This document shows positions 1-7,151 of a DNA stretch of 64,000 nt, one piece after another (position 1 is the stretch's first letter; the number at the start of each line of letters is the position of its first letter). Source of the DNA: Micromonospora cabrerizensis (GTDB lineage Bacteria > Actinomycetota > Actinomycetes > Mycobacteriales > Micromonosporaceae); assembly GCF_022230955.1 (NCBI RefSeq), contig NZ_JAKKFI010000084.1:1-64000 (forward strand). The letters are read 5' to 3'. Below the pieces are notes generated by a model, which saw only the letters and a program-made list of their open reading frames with translations, had not been told where the DNA came from and did no database searches. A program made the translations under genes and the position numbers.

Positions 1-30
1 GGGATCCCGGGGCCGCCGGGACGAGGGCGA

Positions 31-561
31 TCAGCTCTCACCGAGCCGTTCGGCGTACGTGTCGCGCAGCTCGGGCCAACCGAAATCCTTGGCCTCCGCG
101 CCTCGGATCGGGCCGACCGGGTCGCCGTCGAGCAGCCGGTCGGCCACGTCGAGGCAGAGGTGCCAGCCGGCCGCGACCATCGGCAGCAGGCCCCGGTCGG
201 TGACGGTGTGCCGCAGGATGAGTCGGGTGCCGCTGCCCAGTGGGCTCAGCTCCCAGCGCAGCAGGTCGTCGCCCCAGGTGTACTCCAGCAGGTGTGGCGG
301 CTCGGCTCGGCGTACCGTCGCCGGGTCCTCCTGGGTGGTCTCGCCGTCGACGAGGGTGAGCACGGCGGCGCCGACGTGGCCGAGATCGCGGTCGGCGAGG
401 AACGGAGCCCACTGCGCGAGCCGGGTCGGGTCGGTCAGGGCCGCCCAGACGGTGGCTGGCGAATGCCGCAGGTCACGGACGAAGACCAGGGTCGTGCCGT
501 CGTGGGCGGGCTCGGCGCGCACCTCGGCGGGTGGGCTCGGGCGGAACGCGTCGCGGTTCAT
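31..561 (-). CDS. SRPBCC (AHSA1-type) domain protein
   Basis: A 176-residue single-domain protein. The pattern of an N-terminal strand containing FVRDLRHSPATVWAALTDP, then LAQWAPF, a central LEYTWGDDLLRWEL strand and a C-terminal helix with GWHLCLDVADRLL is that of the SRPBCC/AHSA1 fold, which binds hydrophobic ligands or acts as a co-chaperone-like domain. It starts at ATG 561, immediately after the stop codon of the ArsR-type gene (562-564), so the two genes are almost certainly co-transcribed and translationally coupled. ArsR plus AHSA1 pairs are common in actinobacteria, where the regulator usually controls the pair. The ligand cannot be read from the sequence. Confidence 0.85.
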   Translation of the reverse strand: MNRDAFRPSPPAEVRAEPAHDGTTLVFVRDLRHSPATVWAALTDPTRLAQWAPFLADRDLGHVGAAVLTLVDGETTQEDPATVRRAEPPHLLEYTWGDDLLRWELSPLGSGTRLILRHTVTDRGLLPMVAAGWHLCLDVADRLLDGDPVGPIRGAEAKDFGWPELRDTYAERLGES

Positions 562-873
562 TCACTGCTCCTGACTGTCGAGGTGCCGTTCCAGGGCGTC
601 CAGGTGGCGTGCCCACAGCCGGCGGTACGGGTCCAGCCAGCCGTCGACGGCCCGCAGCGGGCCCGGGTCGAGGCGGTAGATCCGCTGTCGGGCGGCCGTC
701 CGACAGGTGACGAAGCCGGCGTCGCGGAGCACCCGCAGGTGTTTGGAGACGGCCGGCTGGCTGACACCGAGCCCGTCGACCAGCTCGCCGACGCTGCGTT
801 CGGCGTCGCGGAGCTGATCGAGGATCCGGCGCCGGGTGGGCTCGGCGAGGACGGTGAAGGCGTCGGTGGACAC
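562..873 (-). CDS. ArsR-family winged-helix repressor
   Basis: A 103-residue ArsR/SmtB-type regulator. Residues about 8-17 (AEPTRRRILD) begin the fold; the helix-turn-helix is at about 28-55 (VGELVDGLGVSQPAVSKHLR), followed by the wing (CRTAARQRIYRLD) and a C-terminal dimerisation helix. No CxC-type metal site typical of metal sensors is present, so a metal-independent or hydrophobic signal is likely. The start is GTG at 873, chosen because a -10 hexamer lies exactly six bases upstream, which predicts a leaderless mRNA. It is the first gene of a two-gene operon with the SRPBCC protein, and it probably represses its own promoter through the dyads at 881-916. Confidence 0.9.
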   Translation of the reverse strand: MSTDAFTVLAEPTRRRILDQLRDAERSVGELVDGLGVSQPAVSKHLRVLRDAGFVTCRTAARQRIYRLDPGPLRAVDGWLDPYRRLWARHLDALERHLDSQEQ

Positions 874-879
874 CGAACC

Positions 880-916
880 AATATGCCTCTCACTTCATAT
901 GACCGTCAAGGCATAT
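880..916 (-). promoter_or_regulatory. Leaderless promoter with overlapping dyad operators for the ArsR operon
   Basis: On the minus strand, TTGACG (904-909) and CATATT (880-885) are separated by 18 bases, and the GTG start lies six bases after the -10, so transcription should begin at or next to the start codon. Two overlapping ATATG-N10-CATAT dyads (881-900 and 897-916) share the central CATATG and cover both the -10 region and the spacer and -35. The outer arms ATATGCCT and AGGCATAT are perfect complements centred on CATATG. This layout fits autorepression by the adjacent ArsR protein. Binding is inferred. Confidence 0.75.
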
Positions 917-1027
917 GGCGGGGGTCTTCGGCGCGGGGCCAGCGCGTGGCGGTCCCGTCCCGACGGTCAGAGGTCCCGATTGGGCTAATTGACCGATTCG
1001 CACAGCGATCAGACGCACGCCCTGGCC

Positions 1028-1106
1028 TTGATCGACTCGGCTTTCAAGAAATCGGGGCATTCAGACGCCTGGGATACCCCGACTTCCCTGAAGACGAGTG
1101 GATCAC
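1028..1106. repeat. GATC-ended palindromic repeat, subfamily B, degenerate copy
   Basis: An imperfect palindrome. The left arm begins TTGATCGACTCGG and the right arm ends CGAGTGGATCACG, with inner arms ATCGGGGCATTC and GGGATACCCCGA. The same arm order and termini recur at 52327-52403, where the inner arms are perfect. It lies in the gap between the divergent ArsR operon and the LLM-class oxidoreductase, 60 bases before the latter. No transposase is nearby; it looks like a REP-type intergenic element. Confidence 0.65.
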
Positions 1107-1166
1107 GTCCGGCCGGAGGTCTCCGTCCCGGCGCGGCACCGCCGATCGGCTCCCTATGCTCGGATC

Positions 1167-2096
1167 ATGGAACTGCGGATCTTCACCGAACCCCAGCAGG
1201 GCGCCAGCTACGACCAGTTGCTGGCCGTCGCCCGCTGCGCCGAGGACGCCGGATACGGCGCGTTCTTCCGGTCCGACCACTACCTGATGATGGGTGAGGC
1301 GAGCGGCGAGCCCGGCCCCACCGACGCGTGGACCACGCTGGCCGGGTTGGCCCGCGACACCAGCCGCATCCGGCTCGGCACGTTGATGACCGCCGCGACC
1401 TTCCGGCTGCCCGGCCCGCTGGCGATCACCGTGGCGCAGGTCGACCAGATGAGCGGCGGCCGGGTGGAGCTGGGCATCGGCACCGGCTGGTACGCCGAGG
1501 AGCACACCGCGTACGGCATCCCGTTCCCGTCGCTGGCCGAGCGGTTCGACCGTCTGGAGGAGCAGCTCGCGGTCATCACCGGGTTGTGGTCCACGCCGAC
1601 CGGCGAGCGGTTCGACCACCCGGGTCGGTACTACCCGGTCACGGACTCGCCCGCGTTGCCCAAGCCGGTGCAGCAGCCGCGCCCACCGATCCTGCTCGGC
1701 GGGACGGGCCCGAAGCGCACTCCTCGGCTGGCTGCCCGCTACGCCGACGAGTTCAACCTGCCGTTCGCCTCGGTGCCGGACACGGCGGCGCAGTTCGACC
1801 GGGTTCGCGCAGCGTGCGCCGAGATCGGCCGGGACCCGGCCGGGATGGTCTGGTCCAACGCACTGGTCCTGTGCTGCGGGCGGGACGACGCCGAGGTGGC
1901 TCGGCGCGCCGCCGCCATCGGCCGCGACCCCGACGAGCTGCGGGCCAACGGGCTGGCCGGAACCCCCGCCGAGGTCCTGGACACCATCGGTAGGTACGCG
2001 GACATCGGCAGCGAGCGGATCTACCTCCAGGTGCTGGACCTCAGCGACCTGGCGCACCTGGAGCTGGTCGCCAGCGAGGTGATGACGAAGCTCTGA
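1167..2096 (+). CDS. LLM-class (F420-dependent type) oxidoreductase
   Basis: A 309-residue protein of the luciferase-like monooxygenase fold: an (alpha/beta)8 barrel opening MELRIFTEPQ, then GYGAFFRSDHYL, RIRLGTLMTAATFRLPGPLA, QMSGGRVELGIGTGWYAEEH and PPILLGGTGPKRTPRLAARYADEFN. The F420-type actinobacterial branch (TIGR03560-like) shows these same blocks. The cofactor could also be FMN, and the substrate is unknown. The ATG at 1167 is chosen because the family starts there and TATGCT (1155-1160) lies six bases upstream, a leaderless arrangement. A longer reading back to 1098 adds a non-homologous Arg-rich leader that runs through the palindromic repeat. Confidence 0.85.
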   Translation: MELRIFTEPQQGASYDQLLAVARCAEDAGYGAFFRSDHYLMMGEASGEPGPTDAWTTLAGLARDTSRIRLGTLMTAATFRLPGPLAITVAQVDQMSGGRVELGIGTGWYAEEHTAYGIPFPSLAERFDRLEEQLAVITGLWSTPTGERFDHPGRYYPVTDSPALPKPVQQPRPPILLGGTGPKRTPRLAARYADEFNLPFASVPDTAAQFDRVRAACAEIGRDPAGMVWSNALVLCCGRDDAEVARRAAAIGRDPDELRANGLAGTPAEVLDTIGRYADIGSERIYLQVLDLSDLAHLELVASEVMTKL

Positions 2097-2115
2097 GTCG
2101 GCCGGATGGGCGTGG

Positions 2116-2200
2116 GACGCCGCTCGGCCGGGTGGCCGGAGGACGCCGCTCGGCCGGGTGGCCGGAGGACGACGCTCGGCCGCCTGGCCGCGGGACGCCG
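2116..2200. repeat. 26-bp minisatellite, three copies plus partial
   Basis: A 26-base unit beginning GACGCCGCTCGGCCGGGTGG is repeated in tandem at 2116-2141, 2142-2167 (identical) and 2168-2193 (diverged), followed by a 7-base partial unit. It fills the gap between the convergent oxidoreductase and acidic-protein genes. No open frame is evident and the role is unknown. Confidence 0.8.
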
Positions 2201-2207
2201 CCGGCGG

Positions 2208-2636
2208 TCAGGCCCGGTGGGCGCCCGTCCCGACCGCGTCCGGGTCGCCGAGAACGGTGTCCAGCCGCCCGTCCCCGTCACTGTCCACATAGGTGATGTC
2301 GGGGATCCCGTCGCCGTCCACGTCGATCTGCACGACGTCGGCGACGCCGTCGCCGTCGAGGTCGGTGACCACCTCCACCGAGCCGTCCAGGTGCCGGGTC
2401 ACGATCGACTGTGGGCCGGCGGCGGGCGTGCGCGGCGGTGGACCGGGTGCCGGCACCGGTGTCGGGGCCGGCGCGGGCGCCGGTGTGGGGCGGGGACCGG
2501 GCGTGGGGGACGGGTGGCTCGGCAACCCGTCGGCCGCTGGCGCGCTGGCCTGCTCGACCCCGGTGCCGGTCGGGTCCAGCTCCTCCTCGGAGGGGTAGAC
2601 GTCGCCTCTCGCGGCCGGATCACGGTAGCTGCTCAT
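2208..2636 (-). CDS. Small Pro-rich protein with tandem DxDGDG calcium-type motifs
   Basis: About 142 residues. After an N-terminal acidic part comes a Pro/Ala/Thr linker (residues about 45-75), then a C-terminal block with three acidic loops: DLDGDGVADVV, DVDGDGIPDITYVD and DSDGDGRLDTV. These match the calcium-binding loops of EF-hand-like/thrombospondin type 3 repeats. No signal peptide or membrane segment is seen, so it may be cytoplasmic. The start at 2636 (MSSYRD) leaves only 20 bases to the divergent start at 2657. The function is unknown; the linker plus repeat layout suggests a calcium-responsive tail. Confidence 0.6.
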   Translation of the reverse strand: MSSYRDPAARGDVYPSEEELDPTGTGVEQASAPAADGLPSHPSPTPGPRPTPAPAPAPTPVPAPGPPPRTPAAGPQSIVTRHLDGSVEVVTDLDGDGVADVVQIDVDGDGIPDITYVDSDGDGRLDTVLGDPDAVGTGAHRA

Positions 2637-2656
2637 GGGCGTAGGGTTCCCCGACG

Positions 2657-3508
2657 ATGACGAGAACAACCGTGCCCGATCGACCGGTGTCCTCGGTGCC
2701 GGGTTTGGCGGAAGATGCGGGGACCGACGCCACGGTCATGAACGGGGGTCCGAGCGTGGAACTGCGCCGGAATCGGGGAGCCCGTGCGCTCGCCCTGGTG
2801 TGCGTACTCGGCGGAGTGCTCTTGCTGGTCTATCCCGGCGACGGCGCCCCGCTACGGATGATCATCGCGGTGGGAGCCGTCGCGCTCGGCGGCGTGGCGC
2901 TGGTCAGCGCGCTGCGGCCGTTCCGGTTCCGGATCGACGCCGACGGGCTCAGCATCCGGCGGCCCGGTCTGCGCCGGGAGATCCCGTGGGCGGAGGTCGA
3001 CGCGCTGGTCCTCGACGACCCGCCCCGACGCGCCGGCTACTCGGCACCACCGCGACTGCTGCTGGTGCCTGTGCCGGGTGTGACGCCTGAGCCGGTGACC
3101 GCCCGCCACCCGCTCGACGGTCGCCCGGCCACCGAGTTGCTCGTCCTCGACCAGGTTCGGGAGCAGCCCGAGCAGGTCTCCGCCGCGCTCACCCGCTACG
3201 CCGGGAGCCGTTTCGTCGACCTGGCCGCGCTGCGCCGCGCCGCCTTCGCCACCCCGGACCTCCCGGTCGGCCTGCGGGGCTACCGGATGGACCGGGTCGA
3301 CCAGATGATCCGGCGCGGCCAGGACGCGCTGGTGTCCGGGGACGCGCAGACCCGGCGGGCGGCCCGGGGGGAGATCGAACGGGTGTGCGCGGCCGGTCTG
3401 CCGGTCGCCCAGCGTGGCTACAACACGTTCCAGGCGGATACGGTTCTGGACGCCCTCGTCGCCGCGTTGGCCGACCACCAGTCCACCGATCGGGAGACCG
3501 CCACATGA
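2657..3508 (+). CDS. Membrane PH-like protein with a DivIVA-like C-terminal segment
   Basis: Up to 283 residues. Two hydrophobic helices (about 45-60 and 68-88) precede a bacterial PH-like domain (FRFRIDADGLSIRRPGLRREIPWAEVDALVL), the usual order in bPH2-type membrane proteins. The last 85 residues contain two RGY-containing motifs (GLRGYRMDRVDQMI and QRGYNTFQADTVLDALV) resembling the short DivIVA-like motif found in many actinobacterial membrane proteins. The start is uncertain: ATG 2657, ATG 2738, or GTG 2756, which has a GGGGG box upstream. It overlaps the next gene by four bases (ATGA), implying coupling. The role is unknown. Confidence 0.65.
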   Translation: MTRTTVPDRPVSSVPGLAEDAGTDATVMNGGPSVELRRNRGARALALVCVLGGVLLLVYPGDGAPLRMIIAVGAVALGGVALVSALRPFRFRIDADGLSIRRPGLRREIPWAEVDALVLDDPPRRAGYSAPPRLLLVPVPGVTPEPVTARHPLDGRPATELLVLDQVREQPEQVSAALTRYAGSRFVDLAALRRAAFATPDLPVGLRGYRMDRVDQMIRRGQDALVSGDAQTRRAARGEIERVCAAGLPVAQRGYNTFQADTVLDALVAALADHQSTDRETAT

Positions 3509-4788
3509 CCGCCCAGGGACAGCACGCCACGTCGACCAGCGCGGCCGACGTCCCGCGCCGCAACTGGGCCGGCAACGTGCGGTACGCCGCTCGAGCGTTC
3601 CACCGCCCCACCTCCGTAGACGAGCTGCGCCGGCTGGTCGCCGGCAGCACCCGGATCCGGGCGGTGGGCAGCGGCCACTCCTTCAACCGCTTCGGCGACA
3701 CAGACGGCGACCTCGTCACCCTCGCCGGGTTGCCCCCGGTCGTCGACCTGGACCGCGAGCGCGGGCGGGTCACCGTCAGTGGCGCGATGCGCTACGGCGA
3801 CCTCGCCCGGCACCTGCACACCCAGGGGTACGCGCTGGAAAACCTTGCGTCGCTGCCGCACATCTCGGTGGCCGGCGCGGTTGCCACCGCCACCCACGGC
3901 TCCGGCCAGACCCACGGCAACCTCGCCAGCGCGGTCGCCGGCCTGGAACTGGTCACCGCCGACGGCCACCTACTGCGGGTCGACCGCGACACCGACGGGG
4001 ACACGTTCGCCGGCATGGTGGTCGGGCTCGGCGCGCTCGGCCTGGTCACGCGGGTCACCCTGGACGTGGTGCCGACCTTCGAGCTGCGCCAGTACGTGCG
4101 GCTCGACCTCGACCGGGAGGCGCTGGACGAGGCGCTCGGCTCGGCGTACAGCGTGAGTGTCTTCACCGACTTCCGTTCTCCCCGGCTGCGGGAGGTGTGG
4201 CGCAAACAGGCGGCGGACCAGCCTCAGCCCTCGGCGGACTGGCTCGGCACCACCGCCGCGGACGCGCCGCGACACCCGGTGCTCGGGATGCCAGCGGAGA
4301 ACTGCACCCCGCAACTCGGCGAGCCGGGTCCGTGGCACGAGCGGCTGCCGCACTTCAAGCTCGGGTTCACCCCGAGCAGCGGCGACGAGCTCCAGTCCGA
4401 GTACCACGTGCCGCGTACGGCGGCAGCCGCCGCGCTCGCCGCCCTGGACGACGTGGCGCACCTGATCGCCCCGGTGCTGCTGGTGACCGAGCTGCGTACG
4501 GTCGCGGCGGACGAGCTGTGGCTCAGCCCGAACCACCGGCGGGACAGCTTCGTGCTGCACTTCACCTGGGTCGACGACACCGCGGCCGTGCTGCCGGTGG
4601 TGGCCGAGGTGGAGGAGCGTCTGGCACCGTTCGCGCCCCGCCCGCACTGGGGCAAGGTGTTCGTCACCGACCCTGCGGAGCTGGCCGCCCGCTACCCGAG
4701 GTACGCCGACTTCGCCGCCCTGCTGCGTCACCTGGACCCGACCGGCACGTTCCGCACCGAACTGCTGGACCGCTACTTTCCCCGCTGA
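3505..4788 (+). CDS. aldO: Alditol oxidase (covalent-FAD, VAO family)
   Basis: A 427-residue flavoenzyme closely resembling Streptomyces AldO/xylitol oxidase, which oxidises sugar alcohols at C1 with O2 and releases H2O2. Diagnostic features: GSGHSFN (about 55-61), whose His carries FAD covalently in AldO; SLPHISVAG and THGSGQTHG for the flavin pocket; and catalytic-region motifs ELRTVAAD, HFTWVDDTAAVLP and HWGKVF, matching the Glu, Arg, Thr and Lys residues known in AldO. Start ATG 3505 overlaps the stop of the PH-domain gene. No signal peptide is visible, so it is probably cytoplasmic. A gulonolactone/arabinonolactone oxidase is the alternative but fits less well. Confidence 0.88.
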   Translation: MTAQGQHATSTSAADVPRRNWAGNVRYAARAFHRPTSVDELRRLVAGSTRIRAVGSGHSFNRFGDTDGDLVTLAGLPPVVDLDRERGRVTVSGAMRYGDLARHLHTQGYALENLASLPHISVAGAVATATHGSGQTHGNLASAVAGLELVTADGHLLRVDRDTDGDTFAGMVVGLGALGLVTRVTLDVVPTFELRQYVRLDLDREALDEALGSAYSVSVFTDFRSPRLREVWRKQAADQPQPSADWLGTTAADAPRHPVLGMPAENCTPQLGEPGPWHERLPHFKLGFTPSSGDELQSEYHVPRTAAAAALAALDDVAHLIAPVLLVTELRTVAADELWLSPNHRRDSFVLHFTWVDDTAAVLPVVAEVEERLAPFAPRPHWGKVFVTDPAELAARYPRYADFAALLRHLDPTGTFRTELLDRYFPR

Positions 4789-4989
4789 CATCCGGTGCTG
4801 CCGGCTGCTTCCCGGTGCTGCCAGTGCTGCCGGCTGCCGGCTGCCGGTGAGGGTGCCATAGCGCGGTGGCATGGGTTGGCTGGGATTGGTGGGGGCGACA
4901 CGCCCCGCTGGACACTGACCGGTGTCGATGGACCTCATCGGCCGGTCCCCGTCCCCGGGACCGTCGGCTCCACCCCCTCGGAGCGAGAC

Positions 4990-5901
4990 ATGCAGCCCTT
5001 GCCCGCCATCACCCCCAGCCCGGTCGCCCGCCGCCGCACGCATCGCGGCCTGCGCTGGGCACTCGCCCTGGTCGTGCTCGGTGCCGGAGTGGGCGCCGCG
5101 CCGGCCGCCCATGCCGCCGCCAGCCCGTACGAGCGCGGCCCTGCCCCCACCGTGACCAGCATCGAGGCCAGCCGGGGCGCGTTCACCATCGCCCAGACCA
5201 CGGTCGCCGCCAGCAGCGTCACCGGCTTCCGGGGCGGAACGATCTACTACCCGACCAGCACCGCCGAGGGCACCTTCGGTGCGGTGGCGATCTCACCCGG
5301 CTACACCGCCACCCAGTCCAGCGTCGCGTGGCTCGGGCCGCGCCTCGCCTCGCAGGGCTTCGTGGTGATCACGATCGACACGCTGTCCCGCTACGACCAG
5401 CCGGCCAGCCGGGGCACGCAACTGCTCGCGGCCCTGGACTACCTGACCACCAGCAGTGGCGTGCGTACCCGGATCGACCGCAACCGGCTCGCCGTGATGG
5501 GGCACTCCATGGGCGGCGGTGGCAGCCTCTCGGCGGCGAACTCGCGGCCGCAGTTGCAGGCGGCGATCCCGTTGACCGGCTGGCACTCGGTGAAGAACTG
5601 GTCCGGCGTACGGGTGCCGACGCTGGTGATCGGCGCGGAGAACGACTCGGTGGCGCCGGTCTCGTCGCACTCGGAGCCCTTCTACACCAGTCTGCCGTCC
5701 ACGCTGGACAAGGCGTACCTGGAACTCAACAACGCCAGCCACTCCGCGCCCACGAGTTCGAACGTGACGGTCGCGAAGTACAGCATCTCCTGGCTGAAGC
5801 GCTTCGTGGACGACGACACCCGTTACGAGCAGTTCCTGTGCCCCGCACCCCCTGCCTCCACCACCATCCAGGAATACCGAAACACCTGCCCCCACGCCTA
5901 A
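4990..5901 (+). CDS. Secreted polyester hydrolase (cutinase/PETase family)
   Basis: A 303-residue alpha/beta hydrolase with a Sec signal (HRGLRWALALVVLGAGVG, cleavage near AHA-A). Landmarks match bacterial cutinases: oxyanion GYTATQSS, the nucleophile elbow GHSMGGGGS, TGWHSVKNW (the Trp lining the cleft), the catalytic Asp in IGAENDSVAP, the catalytic His in NNASHSAP, WLKRFVDDDTRYEQFLC, and a terminal Cys that would pair as in the family C-terminal disulfide. Thermobifida cutinases have TPWH where this protein has TGWH. The family cleaves cutin, triglycerides and, in some members, PET. Start ATG 4990 is placed just before the signal peptide. A run of GCTGCCG-type short repeats (about 4796-4845) lies upstream. 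Confidence 0.88.
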   Translation: MQPLPAITPSPVARRRTHRGLRWALALVVLGAGVGAAPAAHAAASPYERGPAPTVTSIEASRGAFTIAQTTVAASSVTGFRGGTIYYPTSTAEGTFGAVAISPGYTATQSSVAWLGPRLASQGFVVITIDTLSRYDQPASRGTQLLAALDYLTTSSGVRTRIDRNRLAVMGHSMGGGGSLSAANSRPQLQAAIPLTGWHSVKNWSGVRVPTLVIGAENDSVAPVSSHSEPFYTSLPSTLDKAYLELNNASHSAPTSSNVTVAKYSISWLKRFVDDDTRYEQFLCPAPPASTTIQEYRNTCPHA

Positions 5902-5928
5902 CCCCAGCCCGCCCCCGCCCTTTCCCCG

Positions 5929-5989
5929 GTCGATCATGAAGTTGGCGGCGTCGATGTCGGCGTGTCGCGCCGCTAACTTCATGATCAAC
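5929..5989. repeat. GATC-ended palindromic repeat, subfamily A
   Basis: Left arm GTCGATCATGAAGTTGGCGG (from 5929) and right arm ending CTAACTTCATGATCAAC (to 5989) are complementary over 22 bases with two mismatches, around a 17-base loop. It lies between the converging cutinase and site-2 protease genes and contains the stop codon (TGA, 5985-5987 on the minus strand) of the protease gene. Sister copies are at 30140-30200 and 41007-41081. It may also act as a bidirectional terminator. Confidence 0.85.
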
Positions 5990-7139
5990 GGGACGGGGTC
6001 TGGGCAGAGGGGGTGGGGGTGCGGAGGGTGCTGCTCTGGACGGCTCGGCTGATGTCGGACGGGGAGACTATGCCCGTGAGGCGGCCGTCCTCGGTCACCA
6101 CCAGGGCTCGGCCGTCGGCGCACTGGCTGAGGCGGGGGAGCAGGTCGTTGAGTTGCTCACCGGGCTGGGCCAGGACCAGGTCCTCGGCCCGGCAGGCCAC
6201 CTCGGCCAGCGTGGTCGACGCCCGCCGCTCGGGCGGCACGCCGCGCACCCGGTCGACGGTGACCAGGCCGGTCGGCCGGCCGTCCTCGGTCAGCGGCAGC
6301 GCCGAATGCCGGTACGCGAAAAGGTAGTGGTCGACGAAGTCGGCGACCGTCATCTCCGCCGAGGCGGTCTGCGGCTGCGACGTCATGACGTCGCCGACCC
6401 GGATGCCGCGCAGCGCGCTGCCGGTGCGGGCCTGCCGCTCCTCCATGCCGGCGGCCCCGATCAGGAACCAGCCGATCAGGGCCAGCCACAGCCCACCGAA
6501 ACCGACACCGGACAGGAACTGCCACAGCCCCAGACCGATCAGCAGCACACCCAGCACCCAGCCGGCCCGGGCAGCCACCACGGAAGCCCTGGTCCGGTCG
6601 CCGGTGGCCTTCCAGACCGCGGCGCGCAGCAACCGGCCGCCGTCCAGGGGCGCGGCCGGCAGCACGTTGAAGATGGCCAGCAGCACGTTGATGCCGGCCA
6701 GCCAGGCCACCGCCCCGAGCAGCAGCCCGCCCTGACCGGCCAGCGCGAGCAACGCGGCGACGACACCGAAGAGCGCCCCGAGCAGCAGGCTGACCAGCGG
6801 GCCGACGCCGGCGATCCGCAGCTCCGCGCCGGGGTCGCGCGGCTCGCCCCGCAACTCGGCCACGCCGCCGAACAACCACAGCGTGATGCCGTCGACCTCC
6901 AGCCCGTTGCGCTTGGCCACCACCGCGTGCGACACCTCGTGGGCGAGCAGGCCGACGAAGAACACCACCGCGGCGGCCAGCCCGGCAATGGCGTACGCGA
7001 CGGGCGAGCGGTCCGGGTACGAGCGGGGGAACTGGTTGGCGGCCAACCCCCACGCGATCAGCGCGAAGATGACCAGGACACTCCAGTTGACGCCGACCGG
7101 CACTCCCGCGATCCGGCCAAGCCGGAAACTGGCCCTCAT
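5985..7139 (-). CDS. Site-2 protease (M50) with CBS domains
   Basis: A 384-residue multi-spanning membrane metalloprotease. The zinc motif AHEVSHAVVAKRNG (HExxH) lies in an early helix, and NVLPAAPLDGGR supplies the second-ligand Asp motif, both typical of S2P/SpoIVFB. The C-terminal third carries two CBS modules (VGDVMTSQPQTA... and GRALVVTEDGRLTGIVSPSDI), which in this subfamily are thought to sense nucleotides. Such enzymes cut membrane-bound anti-sigma factors or regulators. ATG 7139 is chosen because TATGAG (7146-7151) sits six bases upstream, a leaderless layout. That hexamer overlaps the stop codon of the QatC-like gene, seven bases away. Confidence 0.88.
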   Translation of the reverse strand: MRASFRLGRIAGVPVGVNWSVLVIFALIAWGLAANQFPRSYPDRSPVAYAIAGLAAAVVFFVGLLAHEVSHAVVAKRNGLEVDGITLWLFGGVAELRGEPRDPGAELRIAGVGPLVSLLLGALFGVVAALLALAGQGGLLLGAVAWLAGINVLLAIFNVLPAAPLDGGRLLRAAVWKATGDRTRASVVAARAGWVLGVLLIGLGLWQFLSGVGFGGLWLALIGWFLIGAAGMEERQARTGSALRGIRVGDVMTSQPQTASAEMTVADFVDHYLFAYRHSALPLTEDGRPTGLVTVDRVRGVPPERRASTTLAEVACRAEDLVLAQPGEQLNDLLPRLSQCADGRALVVTEDGRLTGIVSPSDISRAVQSSTLRTPTPSAQTPSR

Positions 7140-7145
7140 TGCCGG

Positions 7146-7151
7146 CTCATA
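7146..7151 (-). promoter_or_regulatory. Candidate leaderless -10 for the site-2 protease
   Basis: TATGAG on the minus strand, six bases before ATG 7139, overlaps the final codon of the QatC-like gene. The -35 (GGCTTG, 17 bases further) is weak, so co-transcription from the island is an alternative. Confidence 0.35.

Noticed and set aside
1..30. GGATCCCGGGG at the left edge, resembling a cloning polylinker
   Set aside because: Only BamHI/SmaI-like words, common in this GC content; adjoining sequence is normal genomic coding DNA.
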